This document shows positions 1 to 9,002 of a stretch of DNA of 64,000 nt, piece by piece. The position numbers and the translations under genes were made by a program. This DNA comes from Acrocarpospora pleiomorpha (GTDB lineage Bacteria > Actinomycetota > Actinomycetes > Streptosporangiales > Streptosporangiaceae): NCBI RefSeq assembly GCF_009687885.1, contig NZ_BLAF01000048.1:1-64000 (forward strand), given 5' to 3'. A model generated the notes under the pieces. The model had not been told where the DNA came from. It did no database searches and worked only from the letters and a program-made list of their open reading frames with translations. The number at the start of each line of letters is the position of its first letter. Positions within the stretch are counted from its first letter, which is position 1.

Positions 1-1130
1 GCTTGGGGGTGGGCGGGGGCGCAGAGGTAGGTGTAGAGGCCGATGAGGAGGCGTTGGACGTCGGCGTGGGGGCGGACTACCAGGCGGAGGAATTGGCTGG
101 TGGTGCCTAGTTTGTTGCCGCATTCTCTGACGAAGACGCTGTGTTCGGACATGAGGTAGTCGCGGAGGTCGCGGCCGTCCTTGCCGGGGGGGAGTTTGAC
201 CAGGACGAAGTTGCCTTGGGAGGGGAAGACGGTGAGGTCGGTCAGGGAGCGGAGTTGGCGGATCATGGTTTCGCGGTCGTGGGCGAGCAGGCGGAGGCTG
301 TGCTGGTACTCCTGCATGTGCTCTTTGAGCATGAAGACGATGACTTCGGCGAACGAGTTCAGGTTCCATTTCGGCACGGATTTACGGATTTTTCCGGCTA
401 TGGCGGGGTTTGAGATTAGGTAGCCGAAGCGGATGCCGTGGAGGCCGAAGTTCTTGCCGAGGCTCTTGAGGACGATCACGTTGGGGCGGATGGCGGCCTG
501 GTCGGCGACGCTGGCGTAGGGTTCGGCGTCAACGAACTCGATGAAGGATTCGTCCACGATGACCAGGTCGAGGTCGGTGAGGCGGTCGAGCATGCGGATG
601 ACCTCGTGCCGGGCCAGGTAGCCGCCGTCGGGGTTGTTGGGGTTGCAGATGACGGCCACCTTCGACCCGCGATCCCGTACGAAACGGATATACGACTCGA
701 CGTCCAGCCGGAAGCCCTGGGTCTCCAGGAGTGGGTACATGTCGACCCGTTTGCCGGTTTCCAGGGGCTGGTCGGTCCAGCGGCCGAAGGTGGGGACGGG
801 GATGGCGAGGCTTTCGCGGACCATCAGGTGGTCGATCCAGGTGATCAACTCGGTGGAGCCGTTGCCCATGGCGACCGTGGCAGGGTTGAGGCCGAGCGTC
901 GAGCAGAGCTCCTTGGTGATCGTGTCGGAGTCGCTCGGGTAGTACTTGAGCACGTCGACCAGGTTCCGGCTCAAGCCCTCGAACATGTCCTTGGTCGGGA
1001 AGTACGGGTTGCACGGGATGCAGAAATCCACCAGATCACGCCGATGGCCGGATGAACCGCGCTTCAGTGCGAAGTATGACGGGCTGTGTGCGCCATTTCG
1101 CCACAACGCCAGATCGACGGATCCGCTCAA
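1..1130 (-). CDS. HisC-like class I/II PLP aminotransferase (3' end outside window)
   Basis: The frame is open from position 1130 to the window edge (376 codons visible, C-terminus missing). It reads as a fold-type I aminotransferase of the histidinol-phosphate / threonine-phosphate decarboxylase group. Visible motifs are CNPNNPDGGY (substrate/PLP pocket), VIVDESFIEF (the Asp that pairs with the pyridine nitrogen), LKSLGKNFGLHGIRFGY (Schiff-base Lys) and a late FLRLVVRP arginine motif. The start is a TTG at 1130-1128, chosen because GAGGAGGT lies 8 nt upstream; no ATG is as well placed. It is divergent from the aldehyde dehydrogenase at 1295. The substrate cannot be told: HisC, CobC/CobD-like or a secondary-metabolism aminotransferase are all possible. 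Confidence 0.85.
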   Translation of the reverse strand, partial: MSGSVDLALWRNGAHSPSYFALKRGSSGHRRDLVDFCIPCNPYFPTKDMFEGLSRNLVDVLKYYPSDSDTITKELCSTLGLNPATVAMGNGSTELITWIDHLMVRESLAIPVPTFGRWTDQPLETGKRVDMYPLLETQGFRLDVESYIRFVRDRGSKVAVICNPNNPDGGYLARHEVIRMLDRLTDLDLVIVDESFIEFVDAEPYASVADQAAIRPNVIVLKSLGKNFGLHGIRFGYLISNPAIAGKIRKSVPKWNLNSFAEVIVFMLKEHMQEYQHSLRLLAHDRETMIRQLRSLTDLTVFPSQGNFVLVKLPPGKDGRDLRDYLMSEHSVFVRECGNKLGTTSQFLRLVVRPHADVQRLLIGLYTYLCAPAHPQ

Positions 1131-1233
1131 CTTGCTCCACCTCCTCAGGGCGGGTCCCTTGACCCGTTCCGGTGATGCACTGAGGAGTACGCGCCACGCC
1201 GCACCAGAGTTCAAACGGGGTACGGAGGCGTTC

Positions 1234-1262
1234 TTGACCGGTATTCCGATGGTGGCTAGGTT
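1234..1262 (+). promoter_or_regulatory. Predicted sigma-70-type promoter of the aldehyde dehydrogenase operon
   Basis: TTGACC (1234-1239), a 17-bp spacer and TAGGTT (1257-1262) lie 32 bp before the GTG start at 1295. The hexamers and spacing fit the housekeeping sigma consensus. It sits in the divergent region shared with the aminotransferase gene. Confidence 0.5.
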
Positions 1263-1294
1263 CCTATTGATTATCATGAAATAGAGGGGCCCGT

Positions 1295-2674
1295 GTGACG
1301 GAGCGTTCGGAAGTGTTCATCGGGGGACGTTGGGTCACGGGGACGGGTTCGCGGCTGATCGAGGTGCGCAATCCGGCGACGGGGACGCGGGTGGGCCGGG
1401 CGGCGCTGGCCTCGCTGGCCGACATCGACGACGCGGTGGCGGCGGCGCGGGCCGGTTTCGAGTCCAGGACCTGGGCCGATGCCGGTCCGGAGCAGCGGGC
1501 GCGGGTGCTGCGGACCGCCGCCGACCTGCTGGAGAAACGGGCGTCGGAGATCGCCCGGTTGGTCACCTCCGAGCTTGGTTGCCCGATCGGGTTCAGCGAT
1601 CGGGTGCACGTGCCCGATGCGATCAGGCATCTGCGGTATTACGCGGATGTGGCGGAGAACTTCCCGTACGACGAGCGGCGTACCGATGGCGTTCGCACCA
1701 GTTTGGTCACGCGGGAGCCGGTCGGGGTGGTGGCGGCGATCACGCCCTGGAACGGGCCACTCAGCATGCCCGCTCTGAAGGTCGCTCCCGCCCTCGCGGC
1801 GGGCTGTTCGGTTGTGCTGAAGCCGCCGCCGGAGACGCCGCTCATCGCCTACCACCTGGCCGAAGCGCTGACTGAGGCGGGCTTGCCGGAGGGTGTGCTC
1901 AGTGTGCTGCCCGGGGATCAAAGCGCGGGCGCGCACCTGGTCGAACATCCGCAGGTGGACAAGGTCGCCTTTGTGGGGAGTGACGCGGCCGCGTGTGAGG
2001 TGATGGCTGCCTGCGCGGACCGGATCGCGCGGCTGACGCTGCAACTGAGCGGGACGTCGGCGGCGATCATTCTCGATGACGCGGATATCGATCAGGTGGT
2101 TTCCGCGCTGCTGCCGGTGGCGTTGCTGGACAACGGGCCGGCGTGTATCGCGCAGACGCGGCTGCTGGTGCCCAGGGCGCGGGAGGACGCCCTGGTGGAG
2201 GCGCTGGCGGAGGCGCTGCGCGGGCAGCGGGTGGGTGATCCGATGGATCCGGCGACCACGATCGGGCCGATGGTCAGCAAGCGGCACCGGGATCAGGTGC
2301 GGAGCTACGTCGAGCAGGGCGCGGACGCGGGTGCGCGGGTGGTGACCGGCGGTTCGCTGCCGACACTGCCGGGGTGGTTCGTGGCTCCGACGCTGCTGGC
2401 CGATGTTCCCCCTGGGCTGGCCCGGGAGGAGGTCTTCGGGCCGGTGCTCGAGGTCATCGCGTACGACAGCGAGGATCAGGCTGTGGCGATCGCGAATGGT
2501 TCGCGGCGGTCGGCGTCGGTGTGGAGTGCGGATGAGGGGCGCGCACTGGGGGTCGCGCGGCGGGTTCGGAGCGAAATGGTGAGCTTGAACGGACGGCCGC
2601 AGGCATTCGGCGGTTTCAGGAAGGATTTCGGCATATATCTGGAGAGTAGGTCGATTGCTCTTTCTGGTCGGTGA
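1295..2674 (+). CDS. NAD(P)-dependent aldehyde dehydrogenase family protein, catalytic Glu replaced by Gln
   Basis: A 459-aa protein of the ALDH superfamily, which oxidises aldehydes to acids with NAD(P)+. The Rossmann region ITPWNGPLSMPALKVAP (about 149-165) carries the Asn (N153) that stabilises the thiohemiacetal. LKPPPETP (175-182) holds the cofactor-binding Lys, GPACIAQ holds the nucleophile C284, and EEVFGPVLEV (378-387) holds the cofactor Glu. The usual LELGGK motif with the general-base Glu reads LQLSGT here (Q250), so deacylation could be slow or the enzyme may act as an acylating or atypical ALDH. The GTG start follows a weak GAGGGG. The acyl-CoA ligase begins 12 bp downstream, so the two are probably co-transcribed; a joint aldehyde-acid-CoA route is an inference. 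Confidence 0.9.
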   Translation: MTERSEVFIGGRWVTGTGSRLIEVRNPATGTRVGRAALASLADIDDAVAAARAGFESRTWADAGPEQRARVLRTAADLLEKRASEIARLVTSELGCPIGFSDRVHVPDAIRHLRYYADVAENFPYDERRTDGVRTSLVTREPVGVVAAITPWNGPLSMPALKVAPALAAGCSVVLKPPPETPLIAYHLAEALTEAGLPEGVLSVLPGDQSAGAHLVEHPQVDKVAFVGSDAAACEVMAACADRIARLTLQLSGTSAAIILDDADIDQVVSALLPVALLDNGPACIAQTRLLVPRAREDALVEALAEALRGQRVGDPMDPATTIGPMVSKRHRDQVRSYVEQGADAGARVVTGGSLPTLPGWFVAPTLLADVPPGLAREEVFGPVLEVIAYDSEDQAVAIANGSRRSASVWSADEGRALGVARRVRSEMVSLNGRPQAFGGFRKDFGIYLESRSIALSGR

Positions 2675-2686
2675 GTAATCTGTCTT

Positions 2687-4510
2687 ATGAGCGTTGCGCC
2701 CACGGCTGGGCGGGCAGTTCCGGAATCATCGGAAGCCTGGTCGGAGCGAAAGGGCGAGCTTGTGAGGCACTACCGTGACCTGCGGCCGACCTTCGGTGAC
2801 CGGGGGGATTGGGCGCTTCCGGCTGTTTTGCGGTATCAGGCGGAGCATCGGCCGGACGCGGTGTGGCTCGACGTGCCAGAAGAGGGTCGGACCTGGACGT
2901 TCGGGCAGATGCTGGCCGCCGCCGAGACGGTGGCGCGCGCCCTGCTCGCGGCCGGGGCTGTGCCGGGCGACCGGGTTGTCGTCGTGGCGGGGAACTCTTC
3001 CAGATTTGTACGGACCTGGCTGGGTTGCGGGATGGGCGGACTGGTGGAGGTGCCGGTCAACACCGCGTACGAGGAGGAGTTTCTCGCCCACCAGATACGG
3101 ACGATCCGGGCTAAGTACGCCGTGGTCGACGACATCTACGCTGAACGATTTGTCCGAATAGCCACAGCGTCCACGGACATCGAGAAGTTCTGGGTGATCG
3201 ATACCGGTAGCCGCGATCATGCTATCGAGGTCCTGTGCAGCGCGGGCTGGGAGGCCGTGCCCTGGGAGGACCTGGAGAACGATGCATCCATGGGGGAGAC
3301 CCCCGAGGCCATGGGGAAGATCCCTGAGGCTGTTGGGGAAATTCCCGAGGTCATGGGGAAGATCCCCCAGCCCACGGGGGAGATCCCCGAGACTCCACCG
3401 TCGAGTCCCTCCGACTTGCCGGTGGTCAACCCGCGCGACCTGGCCTCGGTCCTGTTCACCTCCGGCACGACCGGCCTGTCCAAAGGTGTGGCCATGCCAC
3501 ACGCCCAGATGTACTTCTTCGCCGACCTCTGCGTCTCCCTCACCCGATTGACCCCCCAGGACGCCTGGATGGCGGTCACTCCGCTCTTCTATGGAAACGC
3601 CCAGCTGATGGCGGCCTACCCGACCCTGGTAGCGGGTGCCAGATTCGTCCTGCGCAGCGGTTTCAGCGCGCCTGACTGGATCGACCAGATTCGAGAGAGC
3701 CGCGTGACGGTCACCACCTTCGCCGGCGCGATGATGGACGGCATCTGGCGGCAACCCCCACGCCCGGACGACGCCGACAACCCCCTGCGCTGCGTCTTCG
3801 CCGCAGGCGGCCCCCTGTCGATCCAGGAACCCATGCGCGAGCGGTACGGCATCGAAGCGTTCGTCGACGTTTTCGGCCTGACCGAGATTACAGCCCCGAT
3901 CATGACGCCATACGGGGAGGACCGCCCGCCGGGCGCGGTCGGCCTGCAAGCGGACGAATGGTTCGACGTGGCCTTGGTCGACCCAGACACCGACGAGGAG
4001 GTTCCCGTCGGCGTGACCGGTGAGCTGATCGTCCGGCCGAAGGTCCCGTTCATCTGCAGTACCGGCTACTACAACATGCCCGACATCACCGTAGAAGCCT
4101 GGCGCAACCTCTGGTTCCACACCGGCGACATGCTGCGCCGGGACGCGGACGGCTGGTTCTACTTCGTCGACCGGATCAAGGACAAACTGCGCCGAAGCGG
4201 CGAGAACATCAGCTCATTCCAGGTAGAACTGGCGATCCTGGCACACCCGGCCGTCGAGGAGTGCTGCGTGATCGCCGTACCCGGCGAAACGGGCGAAGAC
4301 GAGGTGATGGCCTACCTGATCGTGCGGGAGGAGGTCACCCCCGAAGAAGTCTGGGAATGGTGCGACACCCGCATCCCCGACTTCGCCGTCCCACGCTACC
4401 TCCGATTCGTCGCGGACCTCCCAAAAACACCCTCCCAGCGCGTGCAACGCAACACCCTCCGAGCGGCCGGAGTCACCCCCGACACCCAGGACCGCACCTC
4501 GCCGAGCTGA
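2687..4510 (+). CDS. AMP-forming acyl-CoA synthetase / ligase with heptapeptide-repeat insert
   Basis: A 607-aa ANL-superfamily adenylate-forming enzyme expected to activate a carboxylic acid as acyl-AMP and then acyl-CoA. The phosphate-binding loop SVLFTSGTTGLSKG is at 254-267. VFGLTE (A5), the TGD of LWFHTGDMLRR (A7) and DRIKDKLRRSGENIS (A8 hinge) follow, with a C-terminal Lys in LPKTPSQRVQR. It resembles CaiC / ATP-dependent acyl-CoA ligase relatives. Residues 202-236 are five 7-residue units of the type MGKIPEA that the family does not have; they lie just before the P-loop, at the domain surface. It follows the ALDH gene closely. The substrate is unknown. Confidence 0.9.
   Translation: MSVAPTAGRAVPESSEAWSERKGELVRHYRDLRPTFGDRGDWALPAVLRYQAEHRPDAVWLDVPEEGRTWTFGQMLAAAETVARALLAAGAVPGDRVVVVAGNSSRFVRTWLGCGMGGLVEVPVNTAYEEEFLAHQIRTIRAKYAVVDDIYAERFVRIATASTDIEKFWVIDTGSRDHAIEVLCSAGWEAVPWEDLENDASMGETPEAMGKIPEAVGEIPEVMGKIPQPTGEIPETPPSSPSDLPVVNPRDLASVLFTSGTTGLSKGVAMPHAQMYFFADLCVSLTRLTPQDAWMAVTPLFYGNAQLMAAYPTLVAGARFVLRSGFSAPDWIDQIRESRVTVTTFAGAMMDGIWRQPPRPDDADNPLRCVFAAGGPLSIQEPMRERYGIEAFVDVFGLTEITAPIMTPYGEDRPPGAVGLQADEWFDVALVDPDTDEEVPVGVTGELIVRPKVPFICSTGYYNMPDITVEAWRNLWFHTGDMLRRDADGWFYFVDRIKDKLRRSGENISSFQVELAILAHPAVEECCVIAVPGETGEDEVMAYLIVREEVTPEEVWEWCDTRIPDFAVPRYLRFVADLPKTPSQRVQRNTLRAAGVTPDTQDRTSPS
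3290..3394 (+). repeat. In-frame 21-bp minisatellite (5 units) inside the acyl-CoA ligase gene
   Basis: Five consecutive 21-bp units encode MGETPEA, MGKIPEA, VGEIPEV, MGKIPQP and TGEIPET. The units differ by scattered substitutions but keep the frame and the Gly-x-(I/T)-Pro core. Confidence 0.9.
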
Positions 4511-4834
4511 CATACGAGCGCGAGCCGAGGTCGCTATGGTTGCCGGACGAATGGGTAGTCGCAGGACCGTGGTTCTCCCACCCGCCCAGCCCATTGTTTT
4601 CCCCTCGGGCTCCGCCCGATCCCGTTGCCGCCGTGGTTGCGGGACAAATGGGTAGTCGTGGGACACGCCACCCGACCGCGAGGCGCTGCGGGCATGATCG
4701 AGCGCTGGCGTGCCGCGTAAGTGCAGAAACGCCACCCGACCGCCTCGTGCGCATGATCGAGCGCCGACGCACCGCCCATATGCAGACAAACCACCCAAAC
4801 CCCACCTCAGATAGATCTTGCACTTGGGCAAACT
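4511..4834. repeat. Gene-free stretch with imperfect direct repeats
   Basis: No convincing gene is seen between the acyl-CoA ligase and the TetR gene. Two imperfect copies of about 62-65 bp occupy roughly 4664-4790. Each begins CGCCACCCGACCGC, has CATGATCGAGCGC in the middle and ends near TGCAGA. The sequence ATGGGTAGTCG also occurs twice (about 4551 and 4649). Short minus-strand frames here are repetitive and are not supported as genes. Confidence 0.6.
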
Positions 4835-4855
4835 TGCACTAATGCATAGAGTGCA
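4835..4855. promoter_or_regulatory. Candidate TetR operator
   Basis: The inverted repeat TGCACT-N9-AGTGCA (4835-4840 / 4850-4855) has a further palindrome, ATGCAT, in its spacer. It ends 3 bp before the ATG of the TetR gene, where a bound repressor would block the TetR/MFS operon. Related half-sites (TTGCAC) occur just upstream at 4819-4839. Confidence 0.55.
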
Positions 4856-4858
4856 TGC

Positions 4859-5464
4859 ATGCACGCATCAGCACCCGGGCTCAGAGAGCGTCACCGGATC
4901 AGGACGATCAAGGAGCTGAACAGGGCAGCAGTCGAGTTGGTGATGGAACACGGCCTTTCGGCAGTGACCGTCGAAGCGATCGCCGACCGCGCGGGCGTAT
5001 CAAGACGCACCTTCTTCAACTACTTCGCCACCAAAGAGGACGCCGTCCTGGGCACCCGTACCCCCACCGTCCCTGAGGACGCCCTGAACCAGTTCCTCGA
5101 CGGCGATGAAGACGACCAGTTCACGCGCACCATCCGCCTGATCGTGGCGATTCTCCGGTCGACGATCGCGGACAGCTCGTCCTACCGGGAGCGCGCGGCC
5201 CTGACCCACCGCTTCCCCGAGCTCCGCGAACGGCTGGCGCACCACGTCTCCGCGGCCGAACGCCTGGTCGAGACGATCCTCGACGACAAACTGTCGGCCT
5301 CGGGAGCGGCCGCACGCGAGTCCACACGTGCCCTGCTGATGCTCGCCGGCACCGTCCTGCGATTCGTCTACGCACGCGACCCAGGCAGCGTCGAACCCGA
5401 CCAAACCGCCGCCATCGAGTCGGCGATCGCCACATTCAAAAAGGTCCTGGAGGACATTTCATGA
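4859..5464 (+). CDS. TetR/AcrR family transcriptional regulator
   Basis: A 201-aa one-domain repressor. The N-terminal helix-turn-helix (about 12-60) includes AVTVEAIADRAGVSRRTFFNYFATKEDAV, the family signature, and the C-terminal ligand domain is all-helical. Its stop overlaps the MFS start by 4 bp (ATGA at 5461-5464), so the two are translated as a unit. Most likely it represses itself and the efflux pump, and is released by the drug the pump exports. The operator candidate is directly upstream. Confidence 0.9.
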   Translation: MHASAPGLRERHRIRTIKELNRAAVELVMEHGLSAVTVEAIADRAGVSRRTFFNYFATKEDAVLGTRTPTVPEDALNQFLDGDEDDQFTRTIRLIVAILRSTIADSSSYRERAALTHRFPELRERLAHHVSAAERLVETILDDKLSASGAAARESTRALLMLAGTVLRFVYARDPGSVEPDQTAAIESAIATFKKVLEDIS

Positions 5465-7041
5465 CCCTGTCCGCCCCCACGGAGGCGCCCCCACAACCGA
5501 GCCGAACCCGCAGCCTCACCCTGCTGTTCGCCGGCCTGATGGTGACGATGCTGTTAGCGTCGCTGAACCAGACGGTCCTGTCGACCGCCCTGCCGACCAT
5601 CGTCGGCGAACTCCACGGCGTCGACCACATGACCTGGGTCATCACCGCATACATCCTGGCGTCCACGATCATGATGCCCGTCTACGGAAAGATCAGCGAC
5701 CTGATCGGCCGGCGGCCCGTCCTGATCGCGGCGATCGTCGCGTTCGTGGCCGGATCCGTGACCGGCGGCCTGGCGGGCACGATCGAGTGGCTGATCGTGG
5801 GCCGCGTCCTCCAGGGCCTCGGCGGCGGCGGGCTGATCATCCTCTCCCAGGCGGCCATCGCCGACGTCGTCCCGGCCCGCGATCGGGGCAAGTACATGGG
5901 CGTCATGGGCGCCGTCTTCGCCTTCGCGTCCGTGGCCGGGCCGCTCCTCGGCGGCTGGTTCACCGAGGGTCCCGGCTGGCGGTGGGCGTTCTGGATCAAC
6001 ATCCCGCTCGGGGCGCTGGCCATCGTCGCGGCGATGCTCTTCCTGCGCATTCCCCGGCGTACGGGCGCTGAACGGCCGCGGATCGACTACCTGGGCATGG
6101 CGCTGATCGCCGCCGCGACGACCGCCCTGGTGCTGGTCGGCACCTGGGGCGGCTCCGAGTACGACTGGAGTTCCCCCGAGATCATCGGACTGAGCGTCTT
6201 CACGGTCGCCGTCGCCGTCTTGTTCGTGTTCGTACAGTCCCGGGCGAAAGAACCCGTCATCCCGCTGACCTTGTTCAAGGACCGCAACTTCAACCTGGCG
6301 ACCATCGGGGCCCTGTTCACCGGCGTGATCATGTTCGGGTCCATCGGATACATGCCCACCTACCTGCAGATGGTGACGGGCGCCAATGCCACGCACGCCG
6401 GCCTCCTGATGATCCCGATGATGGGCGGCCTGCTGCTGGCGTCGATCACCTCAGGCCAGATCGTCTCCCGCACCGGGAAGTACAAGCTGTCCCCGATCAT
6501 CGGCTCCCTCGTCATGGGCGCCGGCCTCGCCCTGCTGTCGACGCTCGAAGTCAGCACCCCCACCCCGATCGCCTGCCTCTACCTGGGCATTCTGGGCATC
6601 GGCGTCGGCATGACAATGCAGATCCTGGTCCTGATCGTGCAGAATTCGTTCCCCATCACCCAGGTGGGCACGGCTACCGCGGCCACCAACTACTTCCGCC
6701 AGACCGGCGCCACGCTCGGTTCCGCGGTCGTCGGCGCGGTGTTCGCGTCCCGCCTGACCTCGTTCCTCGCCGAGAGATTACCGGCGAGCAGCGGCACCGC
6801 GTCCGGTTCGAACTCCTTCACCCCCGCCCTGGTGAACTCGCTCCCCGCCGCGCTCCGGACCCCGATCATCAAGTCCTACAACGAGGCCCTACTCCCGATC
6901 TTCCTGGTCATGGCCCCGCTCGCCCTCCTCTCCACGATCGTCCTGTGCTTCGTCGTCGAGAAACCCCTGTCGACCACGATCGAGCGGGCTGACTCGCTCG
7001 CCGAGGGTCAGCTCATCCACGAGGGGGACCCCACACGATAG
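5461..7041 (+). CDS. MFS efflux transporter, DHA2 / 14-TMS (EmrB/QacA) type
   Basis: A 526-aa integral membrane antiporter that would export drugs or metabolites with proton exchange. The conserved LNQTVLSTALPTIVGEL (motif D1), the GKISDLIGRRPVL loop (motif A) and the GRVLQGLGGGGLIILSQ segment (motif B) are visible, followed by motif-C-like glycines around AGPLLGG. Hydrophobic stretches fit 14 helices. It is coupled to the TetR gene by ATGA. Its last 29 bp overlap the convergent GntR gene, so the two 3' ends share DNA. Confidence 0.92.
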   Translation: MTLSAPTEAPPQPSRTRSLTLLFAGLMVTMLLASLNQTVLSTALPTIVGELHGVDHMTWVITAYILASTIMMPVYGKISDLIGRRPVLIAAIVAFVAGSVTGGLAGTIEWLIVGRVLQGLGGGGLIILSQAAIADVVPARDRGKYMGVMGAVFAFASVAGPLLGGWFTEGPGWRWAFWINIPLGALAIVAAMLFLRIPRRTGAERPRIDYLGMALIAAATTALVLVGTWGGSEYDWSSPEIIGLSVFTVAVAVLFVFVQSRAKEPVIPLTLFKDRNFNLATIGALFTGVIMFGSIGYMPTYLQMVTGANATHAGLLMIPMMGGLLLASITSGQIVSRTGKYKLSPIIGSLVMGAGLALLSTLEVSTPTPIACLYLGILGIGVGMTMQILVLIVQNSFPITQVGTATAATNYFRQTGATLGSAVVGAVFASRLTSFLAERLPASSGTASGSNSFTPALVNSLPAALRTPIIKSYNEALLPIFLVMAPLALLSTIVLCFVVEKPLSTTIERADSLAEGQLIHEGDPTR

Positions 7042-7738
7042 GGGCGGCCAGGGCTTCGGGGTTCTTGTGTTCGGCCTCGCGGATGTAGTCGTTGATGTGG
7101 TCGGCCATCGCGGTGGCGGCGGCTTCGGGGGAGCGGTCGGCCAGGGCCTGGTAGATGCGGGTGTGGGCCTGGTGGACGGCGGAACGCCGTACCTCGGGAT
7201 GGCCGGAGTTGTCCAGGATCTGGAGCAGGGCGTCGATCAGGTAGTGGAACATCGCGTTGCCGGAGCCACGCGCGATCAGTTCGTGGAAACGTTTGTTCTC
7301 GGCCAGGAAGACGTTCTGGTCGTCCAGGTGATCGCGCATGGTGTCGACACTGGACTTGAGCCCGGCGAGCTGCTCCGCGCTCAGCCGCTCGGCGGCCAGG
7401 TGCGCGATCATCGGTTCCAGGCTGGAGCGGGCCTGGGTGATCGTGCGGAACGGCGCGTGCTCGAACTGGAGCAGCAGGGTGAGCGTGGTGGCCAGGCTGG
7501 TCGCGTCGGGCTGCTGAACGACCGGACCACCGCCGGGGCCCGGCTTGAGCGAGAGCACCCCCTGGAGTTCCAGGAAGCGGAGGGATTCGCGCAAAGTCCC
7601 CCGACCCACCTCGTACGTGTCGAGCATCACCTTCTCCGGCGGTAACCGGTCACCGACGGTGTTCCCCCGGCGGTTGATGTCCGCGACGATGCGCTGGGCC
7701 ACCAGCATGGCCGTCTTCGGCGGACGCAATGAGCCCAT
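7013..7738 (-). CDS. GntR family regulator, FadR/FCD subfamily
   Basis: A 241-aa regulator. An N-terminal winged helix (about 10-75; DRLPPEKVMLDTYEVGRGTLRESLRFLELQGV) is followed by the helical FCD ligand domain, with His residues in the ERFHELIARGSGN-like motif (read here as NKRFHELIARGSGN) and HxxI elements that normally hold a metal and a sugar acid or organic acid. GGAGG precedes the ATG. It stands alone between the MFS gene and the sugar operon. It could regulate either, but the operators shared by the catabolic island fit the second FadR-type gene at 23439 better. Confidence 0.88.
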   Translation of the reverse strand: MGSLRPPKTAMLVAQRIVADINRRGNTVGDRLPPEKVMLDTYEVGRGTLRESLRFLELQGVLSLKPGPGGGPVVQQPDATSLATTLTLLLQFEHAPFRTITQARSSLEPMIAHLAAERLSAEQLAGLKSSVDTMRDHLDDQNVFLAENKRFHELIARGSGNAMFHYLIDALLQILDNSGHPEVRRSAVHQAHTRIYQALADRSPEAAATAMADHINDYIREAEHKNPEALAAPIVWGPPRG

Positions 7739-7834
7739 ATCTCAGGACCTCCGGGGGGCATCGGCCCGCACGCTCGGTGTGATGATCCGGTAAGAATAGT
7801 CTTTCCCACGGGGAACCGGGCCGAGCATGCCGAA

Positions 7835-7866
7835 GCCGCCGGTAGGCCACATTGCCCTCCGGCGGC
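7835..7866 (-). terminator. Hairpin downstream of the sugar operon
   Basis: GCCGCCGG and CCGGCGGC form a perfect 8-bp stem, with AGG/CCT able to extend it after one bulge. It lies 8 bp past the stop of the last gene of the leftward sugar operon. There is no T-tract, as is common in actinomycetes. Confidence 0.55.
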
Positions 7867-7874
7867 TCCGAGTA

Positions 7875-8981
7875 TCAGAAGCTGGATTCCAGCTCGATCG
7901 CCCGTCCGGTTCGTGCGGACTCGTGCGCCTTGAGCATGATTTCCAGCGCGTGCCTGGCCACGTCGGCGCCCATCACCTCGGTCGCCGTGCCCGCCACCAG
8001 ATCGGCGAGGTGATCGACCAGCAGCGCCCGCCGCAGCTTGTCCACCCGCTGCTGCGCGGGCTCCAGGTGCGCGAGATCCACATCGATCCACCCGCTCAGC
8101 CCGCCGACCGCGTCCAGCAGGAACAGGTCGATGGTCCGCCCGCCGTTCTGGTTGATGTTGTTGGGCAGGTTGAGCGTGCCCGCCCGCCCGAACACCTCCA
8201 GCCGGGGCCCCTTCGCGGCGTTCACGTTGAACGTCCCGTCCACCACCGCGAACGTCCCGCCCCCGAAGTCGAGCATGATCAGCGTGTTGTCGTCGGTGGT
8301 GACGGTGATCTCCTTGCCCGCGAAAGGCCCGGAACGCACCACCCGCGTCGGTTCGGTGATGCCCGAGAACGCGCTCACCCGCTTGGCCGGGCCGAGCAGG
8401 CCGAGCACCTCCGTGATGCCGTACACGCCGACGTCGAAGAGCGGCCCCGAGCCCTCCTGGTAGAACCAGGTCGGGTCGGTCGGCCAGTTCATCATCGACG
8501 CCGGGCCGCCGTGCGAGGCGCGGACCTTCGCGAACGCCACCTTCCCGATGCGGCCTTCGCGGATCAGCCGGGCAGCCTCGATCCTGGTCGGGTAGAGCAT
8601 GTTCGGCGGCGAGCAGACGACCTTCAGCCCGCCCTCCCGCGCCGCCTCGATGATCGCGTCGGCGTCGGCCATCGTCGTGGCCAGCGGCTTCTCCGTCGCG
8701 AGGTGTTTGCCCGCCCGCAGGATCTGCAACGACGTGGACCCGTGCGCCGGGATCGGCGTCAGGTTCAGCACCGCGTCAATGTCCGCGCCGTCGAGCATCT
8801 CCTCCAGCGAGGAGTACGTCTCCGCCGCCCCGAACCGCTTCGCCGCGTCGATCACCCGCTCCTCGACCGGATCGGCCAGCGCCACCAGCTCAACTTTGTC
8901 CGCGATGTGGTGCAGATTGGGCAGCACCCCGTAGTCGACCGTGGCGATCGCGCCCACGCCCAGCACACCAAGCTTCAACAC
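7875..8981 (-). CDS. Gfo/Idh/MocA family oxidoreductase
   Basis: A 368-aa NAD(P)-dependent sugar or inositol dehydrogenase-like enzyme. The N-terminal Rossmann motif is GVLGVGAIA (about 5-13); the EKPLATT motif carrying the conserved Lys/Pro of the family is near residue 95. The C-terminal alpha/beta domain contains the GVYGITEVLGLLG helix where the catalytic His/Asp region usually lies. It is the last gene of an operon with an ABC sugar importer, an FGGY kinase and two polyol dehydrogenases, so a role in oxidising an imported sugar or cyclitol is inferred. The substrate is unknown. Confidence 0.9.
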   Translation of the reverse strand: MLKLGVLGVGAIATVDYGVLPNLHHIADKVELVALADPVEERVIDAAKRFGAAETYSSLEEMLDGADIDAVLNLTPIPAHGSTSLQILRAGKHLATEKPLATTMADADAIIEAAREGGLKVVCSPPNMLYPTRIEAARLIREGRIGKVAFAKVRASHGGPASMMNWPTDPTWFYQEGSGPLFDVGVYGITEVLGLLGPAKRVSAFSGITEPTRVVRSGPFAGKEITVTTDDNTLIMLDFGGGTFAVVDGTFNVNAAKGPRLEVFGRAGTLNLPNNINQNGGRTIDLFLLDAVGGLSGWIDVDLAHLEPAQQRVDKLRRALLVDHLADLVAGTATEVMGADVARHALEIMLKAHESARTGRAIELESSF

Positions 8982-9002
8982 AATGAATCCTCTCTAACGG
9001 GG

